A stretch of DNA of 64,000 nt from Imbricaverruca yamaguchii (GCA_034440575.1 JAOTOL010001662.1:1424001-1488000); one strand, 5' to 3'; positions 21,641 to 32,534 are shown, counted from the stretch's first letter. Notes: generated from the letters alone by a model not told the origin. Program-made: numbers and translations.

Positions 21641-23115
21641 TCAAGTATTTCCTCTCACATTTTTGGGAAGTTTGCAGTTTGAGGTAATCCTTCTTTCTTG
21701 GATTTCTTGGAATTTCTTCTTTGATGCAATGTTTATGAATGCAATGAACATGATGTTACCAATTATTACTTCCGTAAATTAATACCTTTCAGTTTGGATC
21801 AAAATAACACCCAAATGGGGCTCAGAGATAACAGCATAGAAGGTAATGTTCAAAATAAATAAAAAGTAATGTAGCATAACATATCCTAAACTAGCCTAGC
21901 CATCCATGCAAGAACATAATTTTTTTAATGGAAAGTTTGTAAGCAATTTTTATGTTAATGGTGTTAATTACAAAAAAACCTCACCTAACCTAAGTAAGCC
22001 TTAGCTCTATGATTGGAAAAACTTTTAAATTGAATGCTCACATTTCAAACATTTTTATAATTCACAACAAAGCCATAAACTAACTTATCTTGGCCAAACC
22101 TAACCCCATTGTGTATCTCATGGAGGTAAAATTTGTTATGTGGTTACCTTAAGCTGCAATAATACCACACTTCCTTTATGTTGACATGGTATCTAAGTCA
22201 CCACAAGCCATTCACCGGTCAGATGCTGGTGATGTCACTCAAATGTACCCAGAGAAGCCTCCAGCCAGCTGCACTGAATGCACCTAGTATTAGGCTAGTT
22301 TTGGTTAGGCTACTCTGCTGATGTCCCTGAATGAGCTCTGCATTGACCCTTTCCCTGATGACACCTCAAGGTTCATTCAGTGTACCCAGCTGGAGCTGAT
22401 GGTGACTTAGATACCTTTTTGATATATAGAAAGTGTGAGAAGCAATACTTGAAGATTAACACTAATACCATATCAAACATTCAAAAGAAGCTATCCACCA
22501 ACATCTTAGATGCTTACCAATACTTATGTAGCCCTATTCACTTCCCATATAACATGTTTATCAAGTGCACCATGAATAATCTTCCATAGCTACATTCATA
22601 CCCGTGTTTAAAGTGGCCTGCACATTGAACACCTAGCATAAACCTGATCTCATTGATCATTCATTAGAGCTCAAAAAGAAGTTTCTCTAGTCCAAAATAT
22701 TTGGTAAGATTGCACTTTAAAGTAATTTTTTGATACTTGGAATTTCTTTTTCAATTGCAATGTGATATGATAAATGATGAATGCGAACTGCAATGTGATG
22801 TGCAACATGCCATAGCCAAACCTATGCTAACCTTCAATGTGATAGAACAATTATTTGAAATAGGAAAATTTAAAACCCATTTTGCATCAACCTTTCAAGC
22901 TAAAATGACCTAAATGAACATACTCTTTTTGAGGAAAACAAATTTGGAGAGAAAATTTAAAAACGTTATTTTTTAAAAAGTTTTCTAACTTAAAAAGCTT
23001 AACATAACCTAAGCAAACCTAGCTCCTTTGTTTGCTTCATGGATATATGATATGTGTGAAACTTATTCCATGGTTACCTTAAAGGGCAATAATACCCCAC
23101 ACTTGTTCACCATAT
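21640..23115. repeat. Diverged local duplication (about 1 kb spacing)
   Basis: About 21640-22190 resembles about 22690-23115 in order: tttgcagtttgaggtaatcc versus attgcactttaaagtaattt; a gcaatg..atgatgtt block; cctaacctaagtaagcc versus cataacctaagcaaacc; and tggttaccttaagctgcaat versus tggttaccttaaagggcaat. Non-coding, AT-rich. Confidence 0.6.
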
Positions 23116-24060
23116 ATTTTAATACATCCAATGATGAATTATTCACATCAGCAGGCAGCCTGTTCTAGATCACCCTTTAACTGAAAGCCTGTTGGTGCTA
23201 ACTGTCCTATGCCTTGACTTGTGGAACAAGAATAAATGACTCCTATGTGAATAGAAGGGCATCATTTGAATTAGCAGTGTCAAACCATCAAAAATTATTT
23301 TATGAATTTAAATCATATCACTCCTTGATCATCTATATTTGAGTAAGTACATATCTAATGACATAAGCCTTTCTCCATATTCTACTGATGGGTCCAGTAG
23401 CATTGTACTGTATTCTCTCGCACATATGTGCATCTCTTCCTAAGCAAGATCTCCATGTATGCATACAGTATTCCAAGTGGCGTCATGCATAAGCTAAGTA
23501 CAGTTTTAATCGGTTATTTGCCCTTATGCTGCATTCTCCTATTAATCATTTCGAGCATTCTGATTGCCATATTCTTAGGACAGGTACATTTTTTAGCTAT
23601 GCACAATAACTCAACAAGTTTGAGTTAGCAAGCTGTTGCCAATGCCACAGCTTGTTATTGTTTAGGATTGACACTGTGTCACAGAAGACTGTTGCTGTAA
23701 CAGGTGCGAATTTTGCGTCACAACCAGATTATGGGAATTTTTATCCTGTATCATTTGGTATAGGTTGAGCATGATCAAACTTTTGTGGCTAGGGAATATG
23801 CTTTGGTTTCGCGACTGGGCACTTGTAGACCATGTGTATGTGTTTATGGACATACATCTGCATTGCTATAGGTGCATTTAGAAACTTTCCTGCTTTGTCA
23901 CTGCAACATGAAATACTGGGGCCAAGATACACCTTTAGGCTGGCCCAAAACATATGACACTGGACATATGTCAATGGGTATATTATAGTCTCTCTGCCAT
24001 ACAGCCCAATATTAGGAAATATTTTATCCCATTTTCTCATTTGCTTATTGCTAATATGCT
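23116..24060. other. AT-rich intergenic DNA
   Basis: No coding or repeat signature recognised. A hydrophobic 66-codon frame at 23428 is judged fortuitous. Confidence 0.5.
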
Positions 24061-25205
24061 TTGCGAATGCAGAATTCAGCTGAAATACATAACAGCTCTA
24101 CATCCCAGTTGCACTCTCATGACGGCAGATCGAAATTGGCCCTTGATCTAGCATTGGGTGACTTCTGGAAGTGCAATATTATCATCGCTGATTCTCGTAT
24201 GCACGCATTAGGCAGGTTCCAACCACGTACCGACACTATGCGGATCTACACCGACAGATCAAAGCTCAGCAGCAGGGCAGGAAGTACCTTTGATGTAAGT
24301 CATGTAGTGCATCTTTTGAACTCCAAAGACATTCACTACTTTGCACGGCGGAACTGCATGTCATTTTGAAGGCTCTCCATTTTGTTGAGAACGGCGACAG
24401 AGACCGCGCCAAAAACTGTTTGATACTCACCGACTCTCTGAGTAACAGTTTTCCTCTGAAGATGTTTAATCATGACAGCTACATCTTGCATGACATCATG
24501 GCAACCATGGGTTCTCCCCATGAAGAGGAAGTCATTGTAAGTTCATGTAAATCCCAAGCCACGTGGGTCTGGGTGGCAATTGGGCTGCTGATCTGCACCT
24601 TGAGGAGTGCTGCAGGCGGCAGCCACATGACACCTCTGACCATCTCCCCCCCCCACCCCCCCACCAGTGACTTTAAGACATCAATTTTGTCATTCGTGCG
24701 TCGAAAATGACAATACACTTGGAGCCTGAAACCCATCAAGCTTCAACTAGTGAAGCCAGTGCGCAAGACGTGGAAGTTTTCATTTCGTGCACAACGAAGA
24801 GAGAAAGTTTGGCTGTGTCGGGCTCCAGATAGGACGTACACTAGCGAAACACATGCACCTGTTGACGGCAAGTGGCCGCCCTTTGTGTTCACCCTGTTCC
24901 ACCCCACTCACTGTGCACCACGTACTTAGTGGCTGTCCGGTACTGCACTACACGCAGCAGATAAATCGGGACCCGGAGAGTTGAGGTGTCGCTGCGACAA
25001 ATGGTAGCAGATGACTCCCTGATCGTCGCATCGGGGAACATATTTACATAACTTAAAAAGTGAATTTTAACATTATCTGTCGTCCATCGTAAGCACTCGG
25101 ATACGAGCTAAAGCCTCATCTAACCATAATATGAAGGCAGATGGCGTTATAGGTGCAAAAAGACCAAACGTAGTCGACGAGCCCAAAGACACAAATTCAA
25201 CACCA
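24061..25205 (+). pseudogene. Decayed LINE 3' end with RNase H remnants
   Basis: Fragments of the same type of RNase H tail as at 12180 are spread over three frames: RIYTDRSKLSSRAG (near 24240), LHVILKALHFVE then CLILTDSLSNSFPLKMFNHD, a degraded HVG-motif region near 24550, and IGRTLAKHMHLLTASGRPLC with CSTPLTVHHVLSGCPVL (24840-24940). Frameshifts near 24355 and 24545 at least. A 3' UTR-like tail with gaccaaacgtagtcgacgagccc lies at 25140-25205. Non-functional. Confidence 0.82.
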
Positions 25206-25467
25206 TCTGACCGGTGATGAGAGGGCATTGAGCCCTAGGTGATCTGCATTAGTATCAGTGCGACACACGATAACCTGTTGTTCGCTACTTGCCCACGGAT
25301 GGAGTGACGGCTCTTTGGACGTAACTCTGTCTCGCTTCGGGAATTATTAGGGGATGGTTCCACCAGTGTTCGGTCGGGGCAGCCTTTCCGGTTCCTCCTA
25401 GAAATCAGCGTTGCTGTGATCTGCGGTCTTCATTAACGGCCGATGCTTCTACGTTTTAATGACAAGT

Positions 25468-25545
25468 TGTAAGCGCTGTGTGACCTATGCAGTCTGTGTG
25501 CCCAGACGCTACAGTAACCAACTAACTTACTAACCTTATCTTTGC
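25468..25545 (+). mobile_element. Probable diverged ultra-short retroposon or SINE tail
   Basis: aagcgctgtgtgacctatgcagtc followed by gtgcccaga and an aaccaactaacttactaacc tail matches the LINE-tail family in layout. No clear target-site duplication. Confidence 0.5.
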
Positions 25546-25728
25546 GGACAATTCCCGGGAAATTAGTCATAGAACAGGAATAATGATGCTGCTTGGTTAG
25601 GTTGGTTAATCTTCTATCTTTGACTATATGAGAGGATGCTTTTTATATCAGAGGGTTTCTTTTTTGAAGAGAGGCATACAATGCTCCATGAAAACCAAAT
25701 CCACATCCAAAGACATTGACCAAGCAGC

Positions 25729-25730
<2 letters not shown>

Positions 25731-25815
<85 letters not shown>

Positions 25816-25855
25816 ATATATGTGTTTTATGTATATATATTATTATATATATATT

Positions 25856-25932
<77 letters not shown>
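25731..25932. repeat. (TA)n microsatellite
   Basis: About 200 bp of almost uninterrupted TA, broken by a short gtgttttatg stretch and a T-run. Confidence 0.97.
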
Positions 25933-25933
<1 letters not shown>

Positions 25934-26264
25934 GAGCTTTTGAATAACACAAGCCTACTTTCTGAACTATTTACCAATGGGGCTGACTGGAGTGCATGGT
26001 GATGCTGGAAAATAATATGCTAGTTAACTAGTATAGACGTTCCACAGGGCTTGGTTTCTGCGCCACTTTATTGGCCATTTTTGACCTGGGTGGATGGCTG
26101 TCTGTTTTTATTAACTAATTGTGATGCCGTTTTTATTCATTTGTTAGCTTTTCAACATGCAAAGATGTCTTATGACTGATTTATGCTATGCTATGCTCTT
26201 ATCATGTTATATAACTCATGAAATATTTCAGTTACACACTACAAAAGCCAAGTCACTGCAAATA

Positions 26265-26550
26265 ATGCATTTTTCCTCATGTATTTTGGTTAAAAGATGT
26301 AGGTTCTACAATTATGCCATTAAATTTCTGTCGAGGAATGTTTATCAAGAAGCAGTGGATCCTGTAGTGCAAGATCTTTTTGATGGCCTAAAGGCTAAGA
26401 ATAGAACCAGCCTTGCAAAAGCAATAACTTTAGTTGAAACAACACATCCAGAAAAGAAAAAGTTGGCGCATAGTCTGCTTTCGCTTGTTGCAAAGGACTT
26501 GCAAGAACAACAAGGGGGTAAAGATGGAATGCCATCTTCATTCAGAATTG
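26265..26550 (+). CDS. MMAA: MMAA exon 1 (presequence and N-terminal helices)
   Basis: Encodes the putative mitochondrial targeting peptide and [20 protein letters not shown], then [20 protein letters not shown] to SFRIG. Donor TTG|gtaagt, phase 1. The start codon is inferred; an acceptor-like AG at 26334-26335 leaves open a separate upstream exon. Confidence 0.85.
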
Positions 26551-27880
26551 GTAAGTAGGTGGGCAATGGGTTGTGTATGAAGTGTTCCAAGTCATTGGAA
26601 TGCGGTTGGAAAGATATTGTATATTTGTATACATTGCAATATATCATGCAATATATTAATATATTTTTATAGTGTAAGTGTGACTATGCATGTTTGCTTT
26701 CTGTGGTGCATCTGGCTGGTATTTCAGTGTGTGAACGTCCCACGAATTAAGCTTCGCCTCCCCATGTTAACCTCTTTTTTCATGTCTATGGTGCTACTTT
26801 AAAACTGTGATGGTGCAATGTACAGTACACATATTTATAATTATCTATTTCTATCATTATTGGTTCAACAAAGGCTTATTATTTGTTGGCAGACATATTT
26901 TTTCTTAAATATAATAACAATTTGGAATTGTTAATTACCTGTGTATTGCCAGGTCTGTCTGGACCACCTGGCACTGGCAAATCCACATTCATCGAGACTC
27001 TCGGCAAACAGCTGACTGCCAGCGGACACCGCGTGGCCGTTCTGGCTGTTGACCCGTCATCCAATGCCACAGGAGGTAACTGTAACCAGTAAGAGCTGCT
27101 TCGAGTTTGACGTGAGGAGTAACAGCTGATTTAAGCTCAATCCAATGTAACAGACGATACCTGTTGTGTGCGCTTGTACACTGACTGCTGGGTCCGGCTG
27201 ACACTCCGGTCTGGATATCCACAGTAGAGAGACACGCTTGGCGTCTGGCTGATGTTAACTTGGCGTCGAATACATATGTACACATCACATACGTATGCGG
27301 ACGCCGATATAAGCATGCAGCCGATGCACATGCTGGAAGGAGACGTCTTAGACGCTCGTTTTGCCATGATGGAAGAGACGGCTATTAGGTTCCTTTCGGT
27401 TGGTTGGTTATTGGTTTTACGACATATCGACCGTTGAGTCATGTAGCGTCGCCAATCTCTCACGCCGATTGGTCGCGGGCGAAGAGCAGCAACAAGTGGG
27501 CCTCGAACCCACAACCTTTCGATTGTGAGACGGGTAACTTACTCCTAGACTACTCGTCCCTTTAGGTTCCTTTCGAAGTGGAATTATATGTGTTGTACAA
27601 CCAAGAGTACATTCCAGTTTTGAATAGTCTCACGGTGCTGCGATGCATCTTCTTGTATTTCAACGGGCTTCATTTTGCAATGCCCTTAATATTATGCAAG
27701 CGGTGGGTGCTCTACGACCAGCGCATTTGACACGCCATCAAATGCAACCAACTGTCCAGTCACGTCCAGTGGACCTATCTCAGCACCAAGCCAAACTCCA
27801 TGCTGAATCAGATGTTTCACCGAGCTAAGTCTGAGGTTGTGCGGAGGCGGACAGGCTGGTTGAAACTCCACCACCATCAC

Positions 27881-27954
<74 letters not shown>

Positions 27955-30900
27955 CCATCATCGTCGTCGATGCTATATGGGGGCTGCCAACAAGATAAGA
28001 TCCCGACCTTATTAGTCTCCGTTCCTCCATGCCATGTATGCAAGACATATGTTTTTGTTTATTTCCTCGGGTGGCCCAGGACATTCCTTGAGGGCTGGCT
28101 CATTTATGTAGTGTGTGTCTTGGTAAGTTATGCTCGTATTTATTGCGGAACGTGTCAGATAATGAGGCCTTACAAGCTGTTGGCTTAGCCTCTCATGCAG
28201 CGCCTGTGCTCTACCTCTGTTTTGGTTGATTATGTTAGTCTCAGGAAGCTTCCATCAGATGAGGTCATTAAGCGGCGAGTCCATGACGTGTCATACCCAT
28301 TCATCAGCATCCTGCTCTTCCATTGGCCGTATGCACTTCCAACCAACCGACCTGGATTTTATTGCCGCGTTGTAGTTGCATGCTGTTGGCGGTTTAATTC
28401 AGCCCATCGTATCACTTATTGTATTATATATCACCGTATCTTGGTCACTCAGGCGGCGTGACTAGGCTAAACCACCGCCGCCAGGCTCGCTGCTGGGCGA
28501 CAAGACGCGGACGCCGCGGCTGACTAAGAGACAAACCACCGTCGCCAGGCTCGCTGCTGGGCGATAAGACGCGGACGCCGCGGCTGACTAAGAGACGAAC
28601 CACCGCCGCCAGGCTCGCTGCTGGGCGATAAGACGCGGATGCCGCGGCTGACGGTCGACCCGAGCGCCTTCATCCGGCCGTCGCCGACGCGCGGACACCT
28701 GGGCGGCGTGACGCGCTCCACCAACGAGACGATCCTGCTCTGTGAACAGGCGCGCTACGACGTCGTCATCGTGGAGACGGTCGGTACGTGGCGCCGTCGT
28801 GTTCTGCAGGCTGTACACTGCCAGTCCGGACCGGGGGAGATGAATGCGCTTTTGTTATAGTTCGCAAGGTCGCTATAGGTTACGTTTGAGCACATTTTGT
28901 TAGTCAGGTGATTGAAATTGTGAAGGAATTTATGTGAAGATAACCTGAAAGCATTGTGACCGTAGCTGAGCATTTATACCTTTCGAGACTTGTGAAATTA
29001 CAATGGGGGTGCAGATTTCCATCTCCAATGTCTTCCCCTTTCAGACACCCCCTACATCAACTTCTCATTGCATTTGGTAATAAATAAAAAAATCAACCTC
29101 TAGCATAATCTTCACCTAGTCAGGACGTGCAGTAAATCCAGTATCATGGGTCGTATGATTGGATTGCAGTTTGAGGCCGACTTATGTGGACATGAGTCCA
29201 GAGTGACCATTTAGTTAGTGTGCCCTTAGGCCCGAGAACCACCACCATTTACGGATCGTTCTGCACTACACATGACTCACTACACCCCCTGGCGATCGCA
29301 GAGCACTCACCGTTTGGACTGTATGCCATCAGCAGATTAGGTTGCATAGCCAAGCACATATACACGAAGTTCACCTATATTTGCATCAAACCGACGCACC
29401 AAATACTTCACAAAACCCTACACCAAACTCTTCAGCAAACCCTTCATCAAACCCTTCAGCAAGCCCTTCACCAAGCCCTACATCAAACCATTCAGCAAAC
29501 CCTTCACCTGGGCGCTGTATAACCTATGTAGTTGATGCTCCACTAACCATAATAACAACAACAACAACAACCCTTTCACCGATGCATGTGGCGCACCGAA
29601 CCGTTCACGAAATGCATAGTAACCTTGACCTCTGACTCTCAGCTTCAATTTCTTCAGCGACGAAACTATACACGCAGCTTGTGTCTGGTTGTGTGTCGCT
29701 TGCTCCCACCCGGCTAACGTACTTCTTCTCCGGCAGGGGTGGGTCAATCCGAGGTCAGCGTATCGGATATGGTGGACGTGTTCGTGCTGCTGCTGCCGCC
29801 CGCTGGTGGTGACGAGCTCCAGGTCGGTGTCAGACCAGGTCGGGTCAGGTCAGTCTTGGTGGACGTGTTCGTGCTACTGCTGCCCCCCACTGATGGTGAG
29901 GAGCTCCAGGTCAGTGTCAGACCAGGTCTGGTCAGGTCAGTCCTGGTGGACGCGTTTGTGCTGCCGCCCGCTGGTGATGGCGAGCTCCAGGTCGGTGTCA
30001 GACCAGGTCGGGTCAGGTCAGTCCTGGTGGACGTATTCGTGCTACTGCTGCCCCCCACTGATGGTGAAGAGCTCCAGGTCAGTGTCAGACCAGGTCGGGT
30101 CAGGTCAGTCATGGTGGACGTGTTCGTGCTGCCGCACGCTGGTGATGGCGAGCTCCAGGTCAGTGTCAGACCAGGTCGGGTCAGGTCAGTCCTGGTGGAC
30201 GCGTTCGTGCTGCCGCCCGCTGGTGATGGCGAGCTCTAGGTCAGTGTCAGACCAGGTCAGGTCAGGTCAGTCCTGGTGGACATGTTCGTGCTGCCGCCCG
30301 CTGGTGATGGCGAGCTCCAGGTCAGTGTCAGACCAGGTCAGGTCAGGTCAGTCCTGGTGGGCATGTTTGTGCTCCTGCTGCCCCCCCCCCCCCCCCCCCA
30401 CTGGTGGTGACGAGCTCCAGGTCAGTGTCAGACCAGGTCAGGTCAGGTCAGTCCTGGTGGACGTGTTCGTTCTACTGCTGCCACCCGCTGATGGTCTGCT
30501 GCCACCCGCTGATGGTGACGAATTTTCCAGGTCGGTGTTAGACCAAGTCAGGTCAGGTCAGTCTTGGCATACGTGTTTGTGTTTGTGGGCCACCTGCCGG
30601 CGATCGTGAATTCCAGATGCGTATCAGGCCAGGTCAGGTCTATGGAGAATGTGCTTACGTTTCTGGTACCACCCACTACAGTTGCAAACCCAAGCAAGTG
30701 TCAGGTCATATCAAATCAGCTCGTGCAATGTTCATTGCATTGCACACTTTCCCTGACGTGCGAACCAAATACAGAGCTTAGCTGGTGAATACACGGATGA
30801 ATATTGGCAAACAGTGAACTCGTTGCCATGGCGACACAGTGGGTGTTTTTCAGATTCATCGTTTTACTCCTAGGCAATTTGTAGAGATGGGCCACACTGG

Positions 30901-32534
30901 CCCGACTCTGTCCGACCAGGCCGAACTAGGCCGGCGGTCTCAGGTGAACTTGATGTGCACTGAGGTAGCTCGCTTGGTCTTCGTCCTCGTTCTCAATTAG
31001 AGGAAGTATTATGTTAGTATGTAACAGCTTTGTAGATTTGAAGATGCCTGACGCTGTCGTCATGAGCATTGCGTTACTTTGTAAGTTGCGTATAAACATG
31101 TGTAATAGTACTTTTACCACTACGTTCTGAAGAGAAATAACTTGTACGAAAGCTCACGAAGTGGTTTGATATCTGCGAAAGCCACGGACCAGAAATATGT
31201 GCCTGACAAAGTTAATAAGCTTCGTAGCCATGGATGCAAATGCTATTTTGTATCGTTATCACGGCTCACATTCGGTTGTTGTTTCCTGTATATTGGTCGC
31301 AGTATGTGGATGCGGGTGTTGTTTCCCTGGGCCCTGGGATGGGATGGGTCTGCTGTGGATGTTTTTCACCGGAAGCGCCACGGTGTGTGATCCTATTGTT
31401 CTCCGCAGGGTCTGAAGCGCGGTATCGTTGAGCTGGCGGACGTGATCGTCATCAACAAGAGCGACGGCGAGCTGGTGCCGGCGGCGCGCCGCATCCAGGC
31501 CGAGTACCTATCGGCGCTCAAGTTCGTACGGCCGCGCTGGGCTCGCTGGCGACCGCCCGTGCTCAGGGTGTCCTCACGCTCAGGCGACGGCGTGCCGGAG
31601 CTCTGGAGCACCCTGCAAGGTGGGTGTTCACCGCGTCGTCGGTCGCCTCGTGCAGGGTGGTTAATGATGCAGTAGAGATGCTAGATTGCAGTAACAGTAA
31701 GATTGCAAGATGCAGTAGGCGTTGCTTGTTGGCTGAAAGCAGCATTGCACCTCTCGGTGGTGTGATGATGGTGAAGAATTATGAGATGTTCGTTTGAATA
31801 CATCTGTTAATTAATTAAAAATGATGGTACAAATAGTATTGCTTCTCATGTGCCAGCTAAATACCGATGGTTTTCTTCTCTCCAGTCGTTTTTACTGGCA
31901 GTTAAAAATAATGTACTTATATTTTTTCTCCGCTGGATTCATTTGGCGTGTGTCGGTTGTCGTGATGGCGGTGAGTACCACAGCGTGCCTGTTGCTCAGG
32001 CGTGCTCCGCGCGTGTCGCCGCCTGCGCCGTCACCATCGCGTGCCGCCGCCGTTCTCGTGTCGTGCCACCGCCGTTCTCGTGTCGTGCCGCCGCCGTACT
32101 CGTGTCGTGCCGCCGCCGTACTGGAGTGTGCTGACGTGACCGTGTGTGTGCGGCAGACTACCGCTGCCGGGCGGCGGCCGCCGGCTGGCTGGAGTGTGCT
32201 GACGTGACCGTGTGTGTGTGTGTGCGGCAGACTACCGCTGCCGGGCGGCGGCCGCCGGCTGGCTGGAGTGTGCTGACGTGACCGTGTGTGTGTGTGTGTG
32301 GCAGACTACCGCTGCCGGGCGGCGGCCGCCGGCTGGCTGGCCGAGCGGCGCCGGCGGCAGCGGCGCGCCTGGCTCTGGGCCGAGCTGGGCGACGCCGTGA
32401 CGAGCGCGCTCCGCCGGCACCCGGCCGTCGGCGCGCTGCTGCCCGACCTGGAGCGCCGGGTGGAGGCGGGTCTGCTGCCGCCCGGCCTGGCTGCCGACCG
32501 ACTGCTGGCCGCCTTCATGGCGCGGCGCAGCTGA
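26265..32534 (+). CDS. MMAA: MMAA, mitochondrial methylmalonic aciduria type A GTPase, complete, six exons
   Basis: MMAA is a mitochondrial G3E-family P-loop GTPase (ArgK/MeaB type) that chaperones cobalamin-dependent methylmalonyl-CoA mutase, gating cofactor loading and protecting it from inactivation. Exons: 26265-26550, 26953-27075, 28613-28783, 29737-29822, 31409-31619, 32305-32534; all GT-AG, phases 1,1,1,0,1; 368 aa. The chosen start (26265) gives a basic, acid-free N-terminus ([20 protein letters not shown]) typical of a mitochondrial presequence. Motifs in order: [20 protein letters not shown], Walker [82 protein letters not shown] (base-specificity), ARRIQAEY and [11 protein letters not shown] near the end. 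An in-frame ATG at 26157 would add 36 residues. Three of its exon boundaries are copied into tandem arrays. Confidence 0.95.
26953..27075 (+). CDS. MMAA: MMAA exon 2 (Walker A)
   Basis: Acceptor ttgccag|GT, donor GGAG|gtaact. Encodes [20 protein letters not shown] and [20 protein letters not shown]; the P-loop is intact. Confidence 0.95.
27385..27575 (-). mobile_element. tRNA-derived SINE (163 bp) with 14 bp TSD in MMAA intron
   Basis: TTAGGTTCCTTTCG flanks the element at 27385-27398 and 27562-27575. Read on the minus strand from 27561: a tRNA-like head starting gggacgagtag with a B-box region gggttcgaggccc, then a tail gcgacgctacatgactcaac ... atgtcgt and aaccaataaccaaccaac. The tail aligns with the LINE 3' end and the ultra-short retroposons. 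Confidence 0.85.
27868..27962. repeat. (ATC)n microsatellite
   Basis: About 95 bp of cat/atc trinucleotides with rare cac interruptions, inside MMAA intron 2. Confidence 0.97.
28470..28660. repeat. Three 64 bp tandem copies of MMAA exon 3 acceptor and exon start
   Basis: Units with (g/t)cgccag|GCTCGCTGCTGGGCGA begin their exonic part at 28485, 28549 and 28613. Each holds about 26 bp of intron end and 38 bp of exon start. Units 1 and 2 run back into intron-like actaagagac sequence. Confidence 0.92.
28613..28783 (+). CDS. MMAA: MMAA exon 3 (DKTRM and SPTRG motifs)
   Basis: Acceptor cgccgccag|GC is the third of three tandem copies (others at 28485 and 28549). Encodes [40 protein letters not shown] and [10 protein letters not shown]. 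Only this copy reads ATG at the Met of DKTRM and continues into the full exon; the others have ACG. Confidence 0.93.
29400..29508. repeat. Short tandem repeat (cttca.caaaccc)
   Basis: About eight imperfect 12-15 bp units of cttcagcaaaccc in MMAA intron 3, ending at an ultra-short retroposon. Confidence 0.75.
29500..29580 (+). mobile_element. Ultra-short retroposon in MMAA intron
   Basis: Starts tGGGCGCTGTATAACCTATG, ends in an (aac)n tail, and is flanked by cccttcacc (29500-29508) and ccctttcacc (29571-29580). The 3' stem side is degraded (gctcca). Same family as 8452 and 9250. Confidence 0.7.
29737..29822 (+). CDS. MMAA: MMAA exon 4 (VGQSE switch region)
   Basis: Acceptor ctccggcag|GG. Encodes [20 protein letters not shown] and PAGGDELQ. 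Donor CTCCAG|gtcggt is the first of about nine copies in the following array. Confidence 0.93.
29768..30570. repeat. 81-87 bp minisatellite copying the MMAA exon 4 donor
   Basis: About nine units, each holding some 50-56 bp of exon ([14 protein letters not shown] coding), GAGCTCCAG|gtc(a/g)gtgt donor context and about 31 bp of intron start (cagaccaggtcgggtcaggtc). Donor copies lie near 29822, 29909, 29988, 30075, 30156, 30237 (TAG variant), 30318, 30420 and 30530. A C16 run lies near 30380. Confidence 0.95.
31409..31619 (+). CDS. MMAA: MMAA exon 5 (NKSD motif)
   Basis: Acceptor ctccgcag|GGT, donor CAAG|gtgggt. Encodes [20 protein letters not shown], then [20 protein letters not shown] and [21 protein letters not shown] is the G4 motif. 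Confidence 0.95.
31990..32130. repeat. 22-24 bp tandem repeat in last MMAA intron
   Basis: About five units of cgtgtcgtgccgccgccgt plus a variable (t/a)ct step. Confidence 0.85.
32120..32340. repeat. 74 bp triplication of MMAA exon 6 acceptor
   Basis: cggcag|ACTACCGCTGCCGGGC (gtggcag in the last copy) starts exonic copies at 32157, 32231 and 32305, each with 36 bp of exon start and 38 bp of intron end (agtgtgctgacgtgaccgtg, then a (gt)n). The last copy continues into the full exon. Confidence 0.95.
32305..32534 (+). CDS. MMAA: MMAA exon 6 (C-terminus)
   Basis: Acceptor gtgtggcag|AC is the last of three tandem copies at 74 bp spacing. Encodes [20 protein letters not shown] through [20 protein letters not shown] and TGA. 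GLAAD is the conserved C-terminal motif of MMAA/MeaB. Confidence 0.92.

Noticed and set aside
23428..23628. Small hydrophobic protein (66 codons)
   Set aside because: AT-rich DNA readily gives Leu/Ile-rich frames; no supporting context.
29689..30609. 306-codon plus-strand Ser/Val/Trp repeat frame
   Set aside because: Out-of-frame reading of the MMAA donor array; the meaningful frame is the one continuing exon 4.
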